A stretch of 34,058 bases of DNA, from contig JAFRUA010000040.1 of assembly GCA_017434855.1 (NCBI GenBank), positions 1-34,058 on the forward strand, given 5' to 3'. How positions within the stretch are numbered: position 1 is the first letter of the stretch; every line of letters begins with the position of its first letter. The notes beneath the pieces are model-generated. The model saw only the letters and a list, made by a program, of their open reading frames with translations, had not been told where the DNA came from and did no database searches. Below are positions 6,956-13,586 of the stretch, in pieces. A program made the translations under genes and the position numbers. The DNA comes from Clostridia bacterium (GTDB taxonomy: Bacteria; Bacillota; Clostridia; Oscillospirales; Acutalibacteraceae).

Positions 6956-9871
6956 ATGAACAACAAAAAACGCGGGGTTGGCGTGCTGGCGCTGGTGCTG
7001 CTGGTGTGCGCGCTGCTGAGCGCCTGCAAAAAAGACAAAACAGAATCCGGCACGGTGCGCATCAACGAGGCCATGGCGTCCAACCGCACGGCCTATACCG
7101 CCGCCGACGGGTCGCACCCGGACTGGATCGAATTATATAATGAAAAGGAGCGCGACGCCGACCTGACGGGCTGGAGCATCACCGACGACAGCGCCGATGC
7201 CGGAAAGTTCACTTTCACCGGCGGGACGGTGCCGGGGCACGGCTATCTGCTGCTGCTTGCGGACAAGTCCGCCGCGGCCGAGGGCGGCGCCGACGGCGCG
7301 CACCTGAATTTCGGCCTGAGCGCCAAAAAGGGCGAAAGCCTGTATCTGTATGACAGCGACGGCAATCTGGTGTCCAGGCTGCAGTTCCCCGCCATGGACG
7401 CAGACGTCAGCTGCGGCGTCAGCGGCGGCAAGACCGGCCTTCTGGAAACGCCGACCCCGGGGAAGGAAAACAGCGCCCTGAAAACCGAAGACGCCGCAGA
7501 AGCGGTGCAGGCGGACGCCCCGGCAAACAGCGACGTGGTCATCAACGAATACGCCACAAGCGACACCCGCACCCTGATCGGGCCGGACGGCGATTTCACC
7601 GGCTGGGTGGAGCTGTATAACAGGGGCGACGCCGCGGTCGCGCTGGGCGGTTTTGCGCTGACGGACGACGAAACGCAGCCGCAGCGCTGGGTGCTGCCGG
7701 ACTGCACGATCGACGGGCACGGCCATCTTTTGATCGACCTGACCGGCGAAGAATGCGCCGACCCGCTGTGCGCGCCGTTCAAGCTGGGCGGCAAAGAAGA
7801 GGCGCTGCTGCTGTTTGACCCACAGGGGACGCTGATCGACCGCTGCGCCGTCTTTGACCTGTTTGGCAACCTGACGTGCGGCCGCACGCCGGACGGCGGC
7901 GACGCCTTTGCGTTCTTTGCGTCGGCCACGCCGGGCAAAGCGAACGACAAGCAGGGCTTTGATTCCGTTGACACCGCGGCCCGCACCGACAGCAAAGAGC
8001 TGGTGATCACCGAGGTTTCGGCCGTCAACCTGAGCGCCAAAGCCCCGGACGGCAAGGCGTATGATTATATCGAGCTGTATAACGCGGCGGACCGCGCCCT
8101 GGACCTCGGCAGCTTTCGTTTGTCGGATTCCAAAGACGCGGCGCGGTTTGTGTCACTGCCGAAGCAGAAGCTGGCCCCCGGCGCGTATGCCGTGGTCTAT
8201 TGCACCGAAACGCCCGTGTCCGGCGCGCTGACGGCGGACCTGGGGCTGAACCGGGCCGGCGAAACCGTGTATCTGGCCGACAAAAGCGGCGCCGTGCTGG
8301 ACGCCCTGACCTATCATCGCCTGGCGGCGGGCCAAAGCTGCGGGCGCGTTTTGACCGGTGACGACACGCCGGTCTATTTTCAATCGCTGACGCCCGGCGA
8401 AGCCAACCCGGACACGGTGCTTTCCGGCGCGATCGCCAACCCGGCGTTTTCCATCGGCAGCACCTATGTCAAAAAGGGGACGGCGGTGGAAATTCTCTGC
8501 GACGACGCCGTGTACTACACCACGGACGGCAGTACCCCGACCAAAAACAGCGCGAAGTATACCGAACCGCTGACGATCCGGCAGACGACCGTGGTGCGCG
8601 CACGGGCCTATCGCGCGGGGGCGCTGCCCTCTGACGTGGTGACGGCGACCTATCTGGTGGAGAAAAAACACACCCTGCCGGTGGTGTTCCTTGCCACCGA
8701 TGAAAAAAATCTTTACAGCGAAGACCGCGGCATCTGGGCCACGGGCAGCGGCGCGTCAGGCGAGTTCCCGTATCTCGGCGCCAATTTCTGGCAGGACTGG
8801 GAGCGCCCGGTGCATTTTGAATTCATGACGACGGACGGCGTCAGCCAGGTCGCCTTTGACGCGGGCATGAAGGTCTTTGGCCAATACAGCCGCGCCGAAC
8901 CGCAAAAAAGCGTGTCCATCCGCCTGCGCGACCGCTACGGCCCCAAAGAGGTCTGTTATCCGTTCTTTGAAGGCAACGACGTCAACGTGTTCTCTTCCCT
9001 GGTGCTGCGCAACAGCGGGCAGGACATCAAAAACGCCCACCTGCGCGACGCGTTCTGCGCCATGGTGCTCAAGGGGCAGATGGACGTGGACATCATGGAC
9101 TATCGCCCCGTTGCGGTCTATGTCAACGGCAAATACCACGGCATCTATGACCTGCGCGAAAAGATCGACGCCGACTATCTGAACAACCACCACGGCCTGG
9201 ATGCAGACAACGTGGACATGATCAAGGGCGCGCGCAGGGTGCAGCTTGGCACGATCGACAGGTATCAGGCGCTGATCGATTATATCAAGACCCACGACCC
9301 GGCAGACGCCAAGGTCTACAAGTATCTGCAGACGCAGATCGACATCGACGAGCTGATCTGCTACTGGATGGCGGAATCCTTTTTCAACAATACCGACACG
9401 GGCAACATCCGCTTTTATCGCGGGCACGGCGACGGCGACAAGTGGCGGTGGATCTTTTTTGACGTGGACTGGGCGCTGTTCCCGTCCACCTATACGCGCA
9501 ACGGCATCGCCGCCTATCTGAACCCGCAGGGCCACGGCGTGGGCAAGGCGTTCAGCACCACGATCATGGTGCGCCTGATGCGCAACAAGGCTTTTCGTAC
9601 CCGGGTGCTGGAGCTGCACAGGCAGCACCTGGAAACGACCTTTGACACCGCGCGCATGCTGAAACTGTTTGACGCGATGGTGGAAGAGATCGATGCGGAG
9701 ATGAAACGCCACACCGCCCGCTGGCCGTCGCTGAGCTATGAAAGCTGGCGGCGCAACGTGGCCACGCTGCGCGGCATCATTGAAAAGGCGCCGGGCCTGT
9801 TCATCGGGCACATGAAGACGACGTTCAACATGACGGCGGCGGAGCAGAAGAAGTATCTGCCGCAGGGGTGA
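6956..9871 (+). CDS. lipoprotein with three lamin-tail domains, chitobiase-C-like domain and CotH kinase domain
   Basis: This 971-residue lipoprotein has a signal peptide with lipobox LLSAC (Cys24). Three lamin-tail-like domains follow at about 33-165 (VRINEAMASNRT, DWIELYN), 192-330 (VVINEYATSD, GWVELYNRGD) and 347-480 (LVITEVSAVN, DYIELYNAAD). Next is a chitobiase/beta-hexosaminidase C-terminal-like module at about 491-568 (YYTTDGSTPTKNSAKYTEPL). The rest (about 569-965) is a CotH domain: QKSVSIRLRDRYG, SLVLRNSGQDIKNAHLRDAF, VAVYVNGKYHGIYDLREKID and FFDVDWAL, the last containing the Asp-x-Asp expected at the active site. CotH proteins are atypical protein kinases known from spore coats; this outward-facing, membrane-anchored version probably acts on surface proteins. 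All key motifs look intact. Confidence 0.9.
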   Translation: MNNKKRGVGVLALVLLVCALLSACKKDKTESGTVRINEAMASNRTAYTAADGSHPDWIELYNEKERDADLTGWSITDDSADAGKFTFTGGTVPGHGYLLLLADKSAAAEGGADGAHLNFGLSAKKGESLYLYDSDGNLVSRLQFPAMDADVSCGVSGGKTGLLETPTPGKENSALKTEDAAEAVQADAPANSDVVINEYATSDTRTLIGPDGDFTGWVELYNRGDAAVALGGFALTDDETQPQRWVLPDCTIDGHGHLLIDLTGEECADPLCAPFKLGGKEEALLLFDPQGTLIDRCAVFDLFGNLTCGRTPDGGDAFAFFASATPGKANDKQGFDSVDTAARTDSKELVITEVSAVNLSAKAPDGKAYDYIELYNAADRALDLGSFRLSDSKDAARFVSLPKQKLAPGAYAVVYCTETPVSGALTADLGLNRAGETVYLADKSGAVLDALTYHRLAAGQSCGRVLTGDDTPVYFQSLTPGEANPDTVLSGAIANPAFSIGSTYVKKGTAVEILCDDAVYYTTDGSTPTKNSAKYTEPLTIRQTTVVRARAYRAGALPSDVVTATYLVEKKHTLPVVFLATDEKNLYSEDRGIWATGSGASGEFPYLGANFWQDWERPVHFEFMTTDGVSQVAFDAGMKVFGQYSRAEPQKSVSIRLRDRYGPKEVCYPFFEGNDVNVFSSLVLRNSGQDIKNAHLRDAFCAMVLKGQMDVDIMDYRPVAVYVNGKYHGIYDLREKIDADYLNNHHGLDADNVDMIKGARRVQLGTIDRYQALIDYIKTHDPADAKVYKYLQTQIDIDELICYWMAESFFNNTDTGNIRFYRGHGDGDKWRWIFFDVDWALFPSTYTRNGIAAYLNPQGHGVGKAFSTTIMVRLMRNKAFRTRVLELHRQHLETTFDTARMLKLFDAMVEEIDAEMKRHTARWPSLSYESWRRNVATLRGIIEKAPGLFIGHMKTTFNMTAAEQKKYLPQG

Positions 9872-9872
9872 A

Positions 9873-9898
9873 ACAAAAAAACCGCTTGACAAAAGCGG
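9873..9898 (-). terminator. terminator of toxin-1 mRNA overlapping the antisense -35 box
   Basis: CCGCTT (9882-9887) pairs with AAGCGG (9893-9898). Read on the minus strand the stem is followed by a run of seven T. The TTGACA of the antisense promoter lies in the stem-loop. Confidence 0.7.
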
Positions 9899-9914
9899 CG
9901 AGGTTGTGTATAAT
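9886..9914 (+). promoter_or_regulatory. promoter of antisense RNA 1
   Basis: TTGACA (9886-9891), 17-nt spacer, TATAAT (9909-9914): a perfect consensus promoter, much stronger in appearance than needed for any downstream coding gene. Confidence 0.9.
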
Positions 9915-9920
9915 AATACA

Positions 9921-10006
9921 AGAGAGTGGATCCGGCAAACGGATTGGCCCCTCAAGTAAACATGAAATTAACCGTCAACTTGTTCAGGGGTGGCGGTTAG
10001 TTTTTT
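9921..10006 (+). ncRNA. candidate antisense RNA 1 (type I antitoxin)
   Basis: The predicted RNA of about 86 nt starts near 9921 and ends at a terminator made of AACCGTCA (9970-9977) and TGGCGGTT (9991-9998), followed by six T at 10001-10006. It has no start codon with a ribosome site. Its 3' end overlaps the last codons of the minus-strand peptide gene, and its whole length is complementary to the 3' part of that mRNA. The convergent 3' overlap resembles txpA/RatA of Bacillus. The antitoxin role is inferred. Confidence 0.65.
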
Positions 10007-10062
10007 GTTGCCAAAATGATTGCGAGTAACAGGACCAATGTAACGATGACTGCATACTCCAT
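9997..10062 (-). CDS. 21-residue hydrophobic peptide, candidate type I toxin 1
   Basis: ATG at 10062 on the minus strand, GAGAGGG ribosome site 9 nt upstream (10072-10078), TAA at 9997. The peptide begins MEYAVIV, has an uninterrupted hydrophobic core of about 15 residues and ends LATKN, the layout of a single-span membrane toxin. The second repeat copy encodes a different but similarly built peptide that also begins MEY, with the same start-codon context. Codon-level conservation of M-E-Y, Leu/Ile core and basic end in diverged copies argues it is translated. I do not recognise it as a named toxin family (Fst, TxpA, Hol-Tox); the assignment is from architecture. Confidence 0.65.
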   Translation of the reverse strand: MEYAVIVTLVLLLAIILATKN

Positions 10063-10178
10063 TTTGCATCACCCTCTCTGCATACTTACATTGAGGGCGC
10101 TGCCCTCTGTATGCACAGAGGGGCCAGAATCCGCCGACCGATGTGTTTCACCACTCTCAGGGATGCGATCGTCGCATC
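10063..10178 (-). promoter_or_regulatory. structured leader of toxin-1 mRNA
   Basis: The leader of about 115 nt opens with a hairpin at its 5' end (GATGCGA 10162-10168 with TCGCATC 10172-10178). The segment at 10113-10122 can pair over 9 of 10 positions with the ribosome site (10072-10081), or alternatively its CCTCTG part can pair with CAGAGG encoded at 10104-10109. These mutually exclusive folds are typical of type I toxin mRNAs whose ribosome site is masked. Confidence 0.5.
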
Positions 10179-10184
10179 AGCCAT

Positions 10185-10213
10185 ATCATACCAAAAATGT
10201 CATTCTTTGTCAA
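10185..10213 (-). promoter_or_regulatory. promoter of toxin-1 mRNA
   Basis: On the minus strand, TTGACA (10213-10208), 17-nt spacer, TATGAT (10190-10185). The predicted mRNA runs from about 10178 to about 9873 and fully covers the antisense RNA gene. Confidence 0.85.
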
Positions 10214-10249
10214 GCGTCGCCGGCGGGCGGCGTGCTTTGAAAAAACCGC

Positions 10250-10278
10250 TTGACAAAAGCGGCGAGGTTGTGTATAAT
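10250..10278 (+). promoter_or_regulatory. promoter of antisense RNA 2
   Basis: TTGACA (10250-10255), 17-nt spacer, TATAAT (10273-10278), again inside a CCGCTT/AAGCGG stem that with the upstream A-run would terminate the opposite-strand mRNA. Confidence 0.9.
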
Positions 10279-10284
10279 AAAACT

Positions 10285-10362
10285 GCAAGAGGGAACCGAA
10301 TTCAACGGTTAGCTCAGATCAACGTGAAATAACCGCTGTCCTTGCCTGGGGCGGTTATTTTT
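10285..10362 (+). ncRNA. candidate antisense RNA 2 (type I antitoxin)
   Basis: The predicted RNA of about 78 nt ends at a perfect 9-bp terminator stem (AATAACCGC 10328-10336 with GCGGTTATT 10351-10359) and TTTTT. It stops 3 nt short of the peptide gene's stop codon, so it faces only the 3' untranslated part of the toxin-2 mRNA. The sequence differs from antisense 1 outside the promoter, so each copy may be specific for its own partner. Confidence 0.65.
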
Positions 10363-10364
10363 CG

Positions 10365-10427
10365 TTACTTTTTTATCAAGATGATGATAAAAAACGTAAA
10401 TGCCAATGTGAGTACGATGTATTCCAT
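10365..10427 (-). CDS. 20-residue hydrophobic peptide, candidate type I toxin 2
   Basis: ATG at 10427, GGGAGGG ribosome site (10437-10443) 9 nt upstream, TAA at 10365. It begins MEYIVLT, continues with a Phe/Ile-rich core and ends ILIKK. Same length class, same MEY start and same GGTGATGC-type start context as toxin 1, but only about a third of the residues match. Inferred small membrane-active peptide. Confidence 0.65.
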   Translation of the reverse strand: MEYIVLTLAFTFFIIILIKK

Positions 10428-10557
10428 TGCGCATCACCCTCCCGCCTTGGATTCACGGGAGCGCGCGATGCCCTCCCGCGTGGAAGAGCCAACCGCCGAA
10501 CCTTTGAGGATTCCGCCCTTGCAGAAAACGATGCGCAGATGCACGTCGCTTTTTTCA
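10428..10557 (-). promoter_or_regulatory. structured leader of toxin-2 mRNA
   Basis: mRNA segment CTCCCG (10461-10456) can pair either with the ribosome site CGGGAG (10444-10439) or with an upstream copy of the same sequence (10478-10473). The bases differ from toxin 1 yet the pairing logic is retained, which supports functional masking of the ribosome site. Confidence 0.5.
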
Positions 10558-10563
10558 GGTGGT

Positions 10564-10592
10564 ATCATACCAAAAATGTCATTCTTCTTCAA
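10564..10592 (-). promoter_or_regulatory. promoter of toxin-2 mRNA
   Basis: On the minus strand, TTGAAG (10592-10587), 17-nt spacer, TATGAT (10569-10564). The -35 box is weaker than in copy 1 (TTGACA). Confidence 0.8.
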
Positions 10593-10593
10593 G

Positions 10594-10618
10594 CGTCGCC
10601 GGCGGGCGGCGTTTTTTT
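10594..10618 (+). terminator. terminator-like hairpin at the right edge of the repeat
   Basis: CGTCGCC (10594-10600) pairs with GGCGGCG (10605-10611), followed by seven T. Copy 1 has the same hairpin (from 10214) without the T-run. Confidence 0.7.
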
Positions 10619-10628
10619 GTGAAAAGCC

Positions 10629-10657
10629 TTGCATCAAACGTCGAAAAGTGGTATAAT
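10629..10657 (+). promoter_or_regulatory. promoter of the yqeG-vanW operon
   Basis: TTGCAT (10629-10634), 17-nt spacer, TATAAT (10652-10657). Confidence 0.8.
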
Positions 10658-10702
10658 ATATCAAATTTTTGATTTTGCCGGTCGATGCAAGGAGGCTTGC
10701 GC

Positions 10703-11284
10703 ATGTGTCTGTCACGGTTCTATCCAGATGAATATGCGCCGAGTGTGTTTGCGATCGACTATCAAAAGCTGTTTGATCTGGGCTATCGCGGGCTGCTGTT
10801 TGACATCGACAACACGCTGGTCCACCACGGTGACGACGGCACGCCGGAAACCGACGCACTGCTGCGGCGGATCGAATCGATCGGCCTGCGGGTGCTGATG
10901 CTGTCCAACAACGACGACGCGCGCATCCGGCGCTTTTTAAAGAACCTGCCCGGCGTGCCGTTTGTTTCGATGGCCGGCAAGCCGAAAAAGCAGGGGTACC
11001 TGAAGGCGCTGGAGGTGCTGGGCATCGACAGAGCGCAGGCGGTCGTCATCGGCGACCAGGTGTTCACCGATATCTTTGGGGCAAACCGCTGCAACATCGC
11101 CGGCATTCTAGTGCGGTTCATTCATCCGGACCCGGCGGCGCCCATCGGCAAACGGCGCAGGGCCGAGCAACTGGTGCTGCGGCTGTGGCAGAAAAACGAG
11201 AGGAAGCACCGCCGCCTGCACGCGGTACGGAACGAGGGGGAAACAAAAGCGCATGAAGCAGACGAAACGGAAACAGTTTTGTGA
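10703..11284 (+). CDS. yqeG: YqeG-family HAD phosphatase
   Basis: The protein has 193 residues from ATG 10703, which has AAGGAGG at 10689-10695; an in-frame ATG at 10685 lies upstream of that site. HAD motif I is LLFDIDNTLV (D34, D36), motif II LMLSNN, the Lys loop MAGKPKKQG and motif III VIGDQVFTDIFGAN. This is the complete YqeG set (IIIA subfamily), related to phosphatidylglycerophosphate phosphatases. The C-terminus beyond about 155 is a charged extension (KRRRAEQL onward), longer than usual, and overlaps the next gene by 32 nt. Substrate not established from sequence. Confidence 0.9.
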   Translation: MCLSRFYPDEYAPSVFAIDYQKLFDLGYRGLLFDIDNTLVHHGDDGTPETDALLRRIESIGLRVLMLSNNDDARIRRFLKNLPGVPFVSMAGKPKKQGYLKALEVLGIDRAQAVVIGDQVFTDIFGANRCNIAGILVRFIHPDPAAPIGKRRRAEQLVLRLWQKNERKHRRLHAVRNEGETKAHEADETETVL

Positions 11285-12086
11285 GCTGGGGCCGCTGGCC
11301 TATCAGCTGGCGACGAAAAAAGAGATTTTGCGCCGGCACCTGCAGGACCTGGTGAGCAAAGAACGCTTTGCGAAAACCAAATCCGACACACCGCTGCCGG
11401 TGGTGCTGTCAGAGCATCACTCCGGCCTGATCAAGCGCGGCCCCGGGATCGACCCGACGCTGCAGTATAACAAAGTGACCAACATCGAGCTGGCATCGGC
11501 CCGGATGAACAAAACGGTGATCCGCCCCGGCGAAACCTTTTCCTTTTGGCATCTGGTGGGCAAGATCACCCCGCGCAAGGGCTACAAAAACGGCCGCGTG
11601 CTGATCGGCGGCAAGATTGTGCCCGGCATCGGCGGCGGGCTGTGCAACCTGGTCAACACGCTGCACCTGCTGGTGCTGCATTCCCCGCTGGACGTGACGG
11701 AGTTTCACAGCCATTCCGACGCGCTGGCCCCGGACGAGGGCGGCAGGCGCGTGCCTTTCAGCGCGGGCACGTCCATCAGCTACAACAGCGTGGACTACCG
11801 GTTCAAAAACAACACCGACCAGGACATCCAACTGCTGCTTTGGGTCGCGGACGAGGCACTCTATGGCGAGCTGCGCGGCGAAAAGGATGTGCCGGTCCGC
11901 TATGAACTGACGGAAGAGGACCATCACTTTCAAAAGGAAGGCGAAAAGTATTATCGCGTTTCCAGAATCTATCGCAACACCATCGACAAAGACAGCGGCA
12001 AAGTGCTGCAAAAGGACCTGGTGCTGGACAATCACTCCGAGGTCATGTTTGATTACGCATTGATTCCGCAGGAACAAATTCGCTGA
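11253..12086 (+). CDS. VanW-family protein
   Basis: This 277-residue protein has a VanW domain (PF04294-like) at about 85-225: RPGETFSFWHLVGKITPRKG, NGRVLIGGKIVPGIGGGLC, NLVNTLHLLVLHSPLDVTE, FSAGTSISYNSVDYRF. VanW occurs in some vancomycin-resistance clusters, but most homologues, like this one, stand alone and have unknown function, probably in the cell envelope. There is no signal peptide; the N-terminus is basic (MKQTKRKQF). A GAGGGGGAAA site precedes the start inside yqeG, so the two are translationally coupled. No van ligase or dehydrogenase gene is nearby, so resistance should not be inferred. Confidence 0.9.
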   Translation: MKQTKRKQFCELGPLAYQLATKKEILRRHLQDLVSKERFAKTKSDTPLPVVLSEHHSGLIKRGPGIDPTLQYNKVTNIELASARMNKTVIRPGETFSFWHLVGKITPRKGYKNGRVLIGGKIVPGIGGGLCNLVNTLHLLVLHSPLDVTEFHSHSDALAPDEGGRRVPFSAGTSISYNSVDYRFKNNTDQDIQLLLWVADEALYGELRGEKDVPVRYELTEEDHHFQKEGEKYYRVSRIYRNTIDKDSGKVLQKDLVLDNHSEVMFDYALIPQEQIR

Positions 12087-12139
12087 GGGGACCGCGCACC
12101 ATCATTTTGTTTGATTGCCTTTGAAAGGATGTGACACCG

Positions 12140-12808
12140 ATGCCGAACAGACCGGAACTGGTTGTGATGCTGACTTATGATGACCTGACCGTGCCGGACG
12201 CGCGTGCGATCTTTGACCGCTGCAGGCACACGCGGGCGCAGTATTGGGGCTTTAAAGAACAGGGCCTGCCGCTGCCCGAAATGAAGGACCTGTTTGCCGA
12301 AATGAAGGCCTGCGGCAAAACCACGTCGCTGGAGGTTGTGACCTATACCCCGGACGAGGGCATGGCGGGCGCCGAAATGGCGGCGGCCTGCGGGGTCGAT
12401 ATCCTGATGGGAACCGTATACAATGACGATATCTGCGCGTTCTGCAAAGCGCACGGCATGAAATACATGCCCTTTGTGGGCGAGGTCTCGCTGCGGCCGT
12501 CGATTCTGGAGGGGACCGCCGACGCTATGATCGCCGAAGCGCAGAGTTATCTGAAAAAGGGCGTGGACGGGTTTGACTTTTTGGGCTACCGCTACACCGG
12601 CGACGCCTTTGCGCTGAACCGGGCGTTTGTGTCCGCCGTGAAAGCGCCGGTCTGCATCGCGGGCAGCGTCAACAGCTTTGAACGGCTGGAGGAAGTGAAA
12701 CAAATCGCACCGTGGAGCTTCACCGTGGGCAGCGCGTTTTTTGACCACGTCTTCGGCGACAGCTTTGCCGAGCAGATCGACGCCGTCTGTGACGCGCTGG
12801 AAAAGTGA
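12140..12808 (+). CDS. TIM-barrel protein of unknown specificity
   Basis: This 222-residue soluble protein starts at ATG 12140 (AAAGGATG site; the GTG at 12131 sits too close to it). The strand-turn pattern (LVVMLTYDD, AQYWGFKEQGLP, TTSLEVVTYTPDEG, GVDILMGTVYND, GMKYMPFVGEV, GVDGFDFLGYRYTG, APVCIAGSVNS, WSFTVGSAFFD) is that of a phosphate-binding beta/alpha barrel. The late GSVNS and VGSAFF segments match the usual phosphate-gripping loops of HisA/HisF/KGPDC-like folds. I do not recognise the exact family. It ends at a strong terminator. Confidence 0.75.
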   Translation: MPNRPELVVMLTYDDLTVPDARAIFDRCRHTRAQYWGFKEQGLPLPEMKDLFAEMKACGKTTSLEVVTYTPDEGMAGAEMAAACGVDILMGTVYNDDICAFCKAHGMKYMPFVGEVSLRPSILEGTADAMIAEAQSYLKKGVDGFDFLGYRYTGDAFALNRAFVSAVKAPVCIAGSVNSFERLEEVKQIAPWSFTVGSAFFDHVFGDSFAEQIDAVCDALEK

Positions 12809-12824
12809 ATCGGGCAGAAACAGC

Positions 12825-12855
12825 AGCACCGCCACGACCGGCGGTGCTTTTTTTT
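12825..12855 (+). terminator. terminator of the TIM-barrel gene
   Basis: AGCACCGCC (12825-12833) pairs with GGCGGTGCT (12840-12848), followed by eight T. Confidence 0.95.
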
Positions 12856-12908
12856 GCGTTCGCATGGACAGAACAGCACCCCGAAGGATGCGTTGTCATT
12901 GATGTGAA

Positions 12909-12936
12909 AAACCGCCGTGTGGGCGGTTTGCTTTTT
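12909..12936 (+). terminator. second terminator-like hairpin
   Basis: AAACCGCC (12909-12916) pairs with GGCGGTTT (12922-12929), followed by GCTTTTT. With the previous terminator it may bracket a very short transcript or act as a back-up. Confidence 0.7.
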
Positions 12937-12942
12937 CATGCA

Positions 12943-13100
12943 TAAAAGCCGCTTTGAAATGCTCCAAAGCGGCTTGGATCAGTTTGGCGATTCGGCAGGC
13001 GTACACTTTTCCTGCGTCTCTCGGGGTTCCCCTGTCGATCCCAGCGGCGTGTGGACTGTACGAACTCCTCCGCCTCGAAGAGCCTCTCTTATCCTATATC
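12943..13100 (-). ncRNA. candidate structured non-coding RNA
   Basis: The minus strand ends in a terminator-like 11-bp hairpin (AAGCCGCTTTG/CAAAGCGGCTT, 12965-12975 and 12946-12956) followed by TTTT. Upstream of it, GGCG (13074-13071) can pair with CGCC (12989-12986), and CGTACA (13062-13057) with TGTACG (13005-13000), enclosing a GC-rich multibranch core with GGGGAACCCC. All three frames on both strands are free of recognisable protein, yet the GC content is high next to an AT-rich flank. A minus-strand promoter lies at 13259-13285. The size and setting fit a Clostridia structured RNA such as the raiA motif, but I could not verify a family. Confidence 0.4.
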
Positions 13101-13108
13101 TATATTTA

Positions 13109-13234
13109 TTATACGAATTCAGATTTTTTATTGTTTATAAGTCTTCTCCGTTCTTTGTCATCAGTTTTCATAAAAGTAAGAATCGAGTTCATATAATTTG
13201 GATGATCGTAATGCTTTATCAAGGGTAAAATCAT
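13109..13234 (-). CDS. possible 41-residue AT-rich small protein
   Basis: On the minus strand an ATG at 13234 opens 41 codons rich in Lys, Asn and Asp (begins MILPLIKHYDHPNYMNSIL, ends KKSEFV). It is only about 18 nt from the predicted transcription start and has no convincing ribosome site. The sequence is far more AT-rich than its neighbours. It may instead be the 5' part of the structured RNA. Weak call. Confidence 0.3.
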   Translation of the reverse strand: MILPLIKHYDHPNYMNSILTFMKTDDKERRRLINNKKSEFV

Positions 13235-13258
13235 CTTAAACTTGTTTCGTCCGTGCTT

Positions 13259-13285
13259 ATTATACCATTTCACCGGAATTGTCAA
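13259..13285 (-). promoter_or_regulatory. minus-strand promoter for the candidate RNA
   Basis: TTGACA (13285-13280) and TATAAT (13264-13259) on the minus strand with a short 15-nt spacer. It is the only good promoter reading into 13250-12943. Confidence 0.55.
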
Positions 13286-13366
13286 CATATTTTGCCTTCC
13301 GCACGACGGGCGGCGTTTGCCTTTGGCGGTTCCGCGTCTGCAGAAAAAAGGAATCGCCTGCCGCGC

Positions 13367-13395
13367 TTGACAAATCCGCGGAAACCGGCTATAAT
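13367..13395 (+). promoter_or_regulatory. promoter of the 43-residue gene (and possibly rimM-trmD)
   Basis: TTGACA (13367-13372), 17-nt spacer, TATAAT (13390-13395). Confidence 0.85.
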
Positions 13396-13446
13396 ACAAC
13401 CAGAAGCGCAGGCGGCGGCCCCGCCTGAAAGAAAGGAGCCCTTGCA

Positions 13447-13578
13447 ATGAAAGACGTTTGGAAATGGTTCAAGATCGCGCTGAGCGACATGTGGAACGAT
13501 CTGTATCGTCTGCTGTGCGCGCTGGCCGGCCGCGAGCCGAAAGACAGCGACATCATCAATCCGTATGAAGATGAATGA
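13447..13578 (+). CDS. 43-residue amphipathic small protein
   Basis: ATG 13447 behind AGAAAGGAG (13430-13438), 43 codons, TGA at 13576. It begins MKDVWKWFKIALSDMWNDL, an amphipathic helix with Trp on one face, then LLCALAGREP and an acidic end (INPYEDE). It has a consensus promoter and its own terminator, so it is very likely expressed. I do not recognise a family. It occupies the place where rpsP/khpA are found in many Firmicutes ahead of rimM-trmD. Confidence 0.65.
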   Translation: MKDVWKWFKIALSDMWNDLYRLLCALAGREPKDSDIINPYEDE

Positions 13579-13586
13579 CAACCCGG

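Larger units (their letters stand above)
9873..10236. repeat. direct repeat copy 1 (toxin/antisense unit, about 364 nt)
   Basis: The unit from 9873 recurs from about 10237 (the TTGACA boxes at 9886 and 10250 are 364 nt apart). Both edges (antisense promoter side and toxin promoter side) are almost identical between copies; the middle, including the peptide gene and leader, has diverged. The next two paragraphs of features describe the parts. Confidence 0.85.
10237..10600. repeat. direct repeat copy 2 (toxin/antisense unit)
   Basis: Second copy of the unit, with near-identical antisense promoter at its left edge and near-identical toxin promoter region at its right edge (shared sequence around AAAAATGTCATTCTT and the GCGTCGCCGGCGGGCGGCG hairpin). 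Confidence 0.85.

Noticed and set aside
10016-10656. Plus-strand frames of 73-104 codons across the toxin-antisense repeats
   Set aside because: They read through promoters, terminators and leaders with no ribosome site; not conserved between the two repeat copies.
11253-12086. Vancomycin-resistance gene
   Set aside because: VanW alone does not confer resistance; no vanHAX, vanY or two-component genes are nearby.
12943-13100. tmRNA or RNase P RNA
   Set aside because: GGGATCGACAGGGG on the minus strand recalls the tmRNA start, but there is no tRNA-like 3' end with T-arm and CCA nor a tag frame ending at stops. RNase P signature blocks were not found. Kept only as an unassigned structured RNA.
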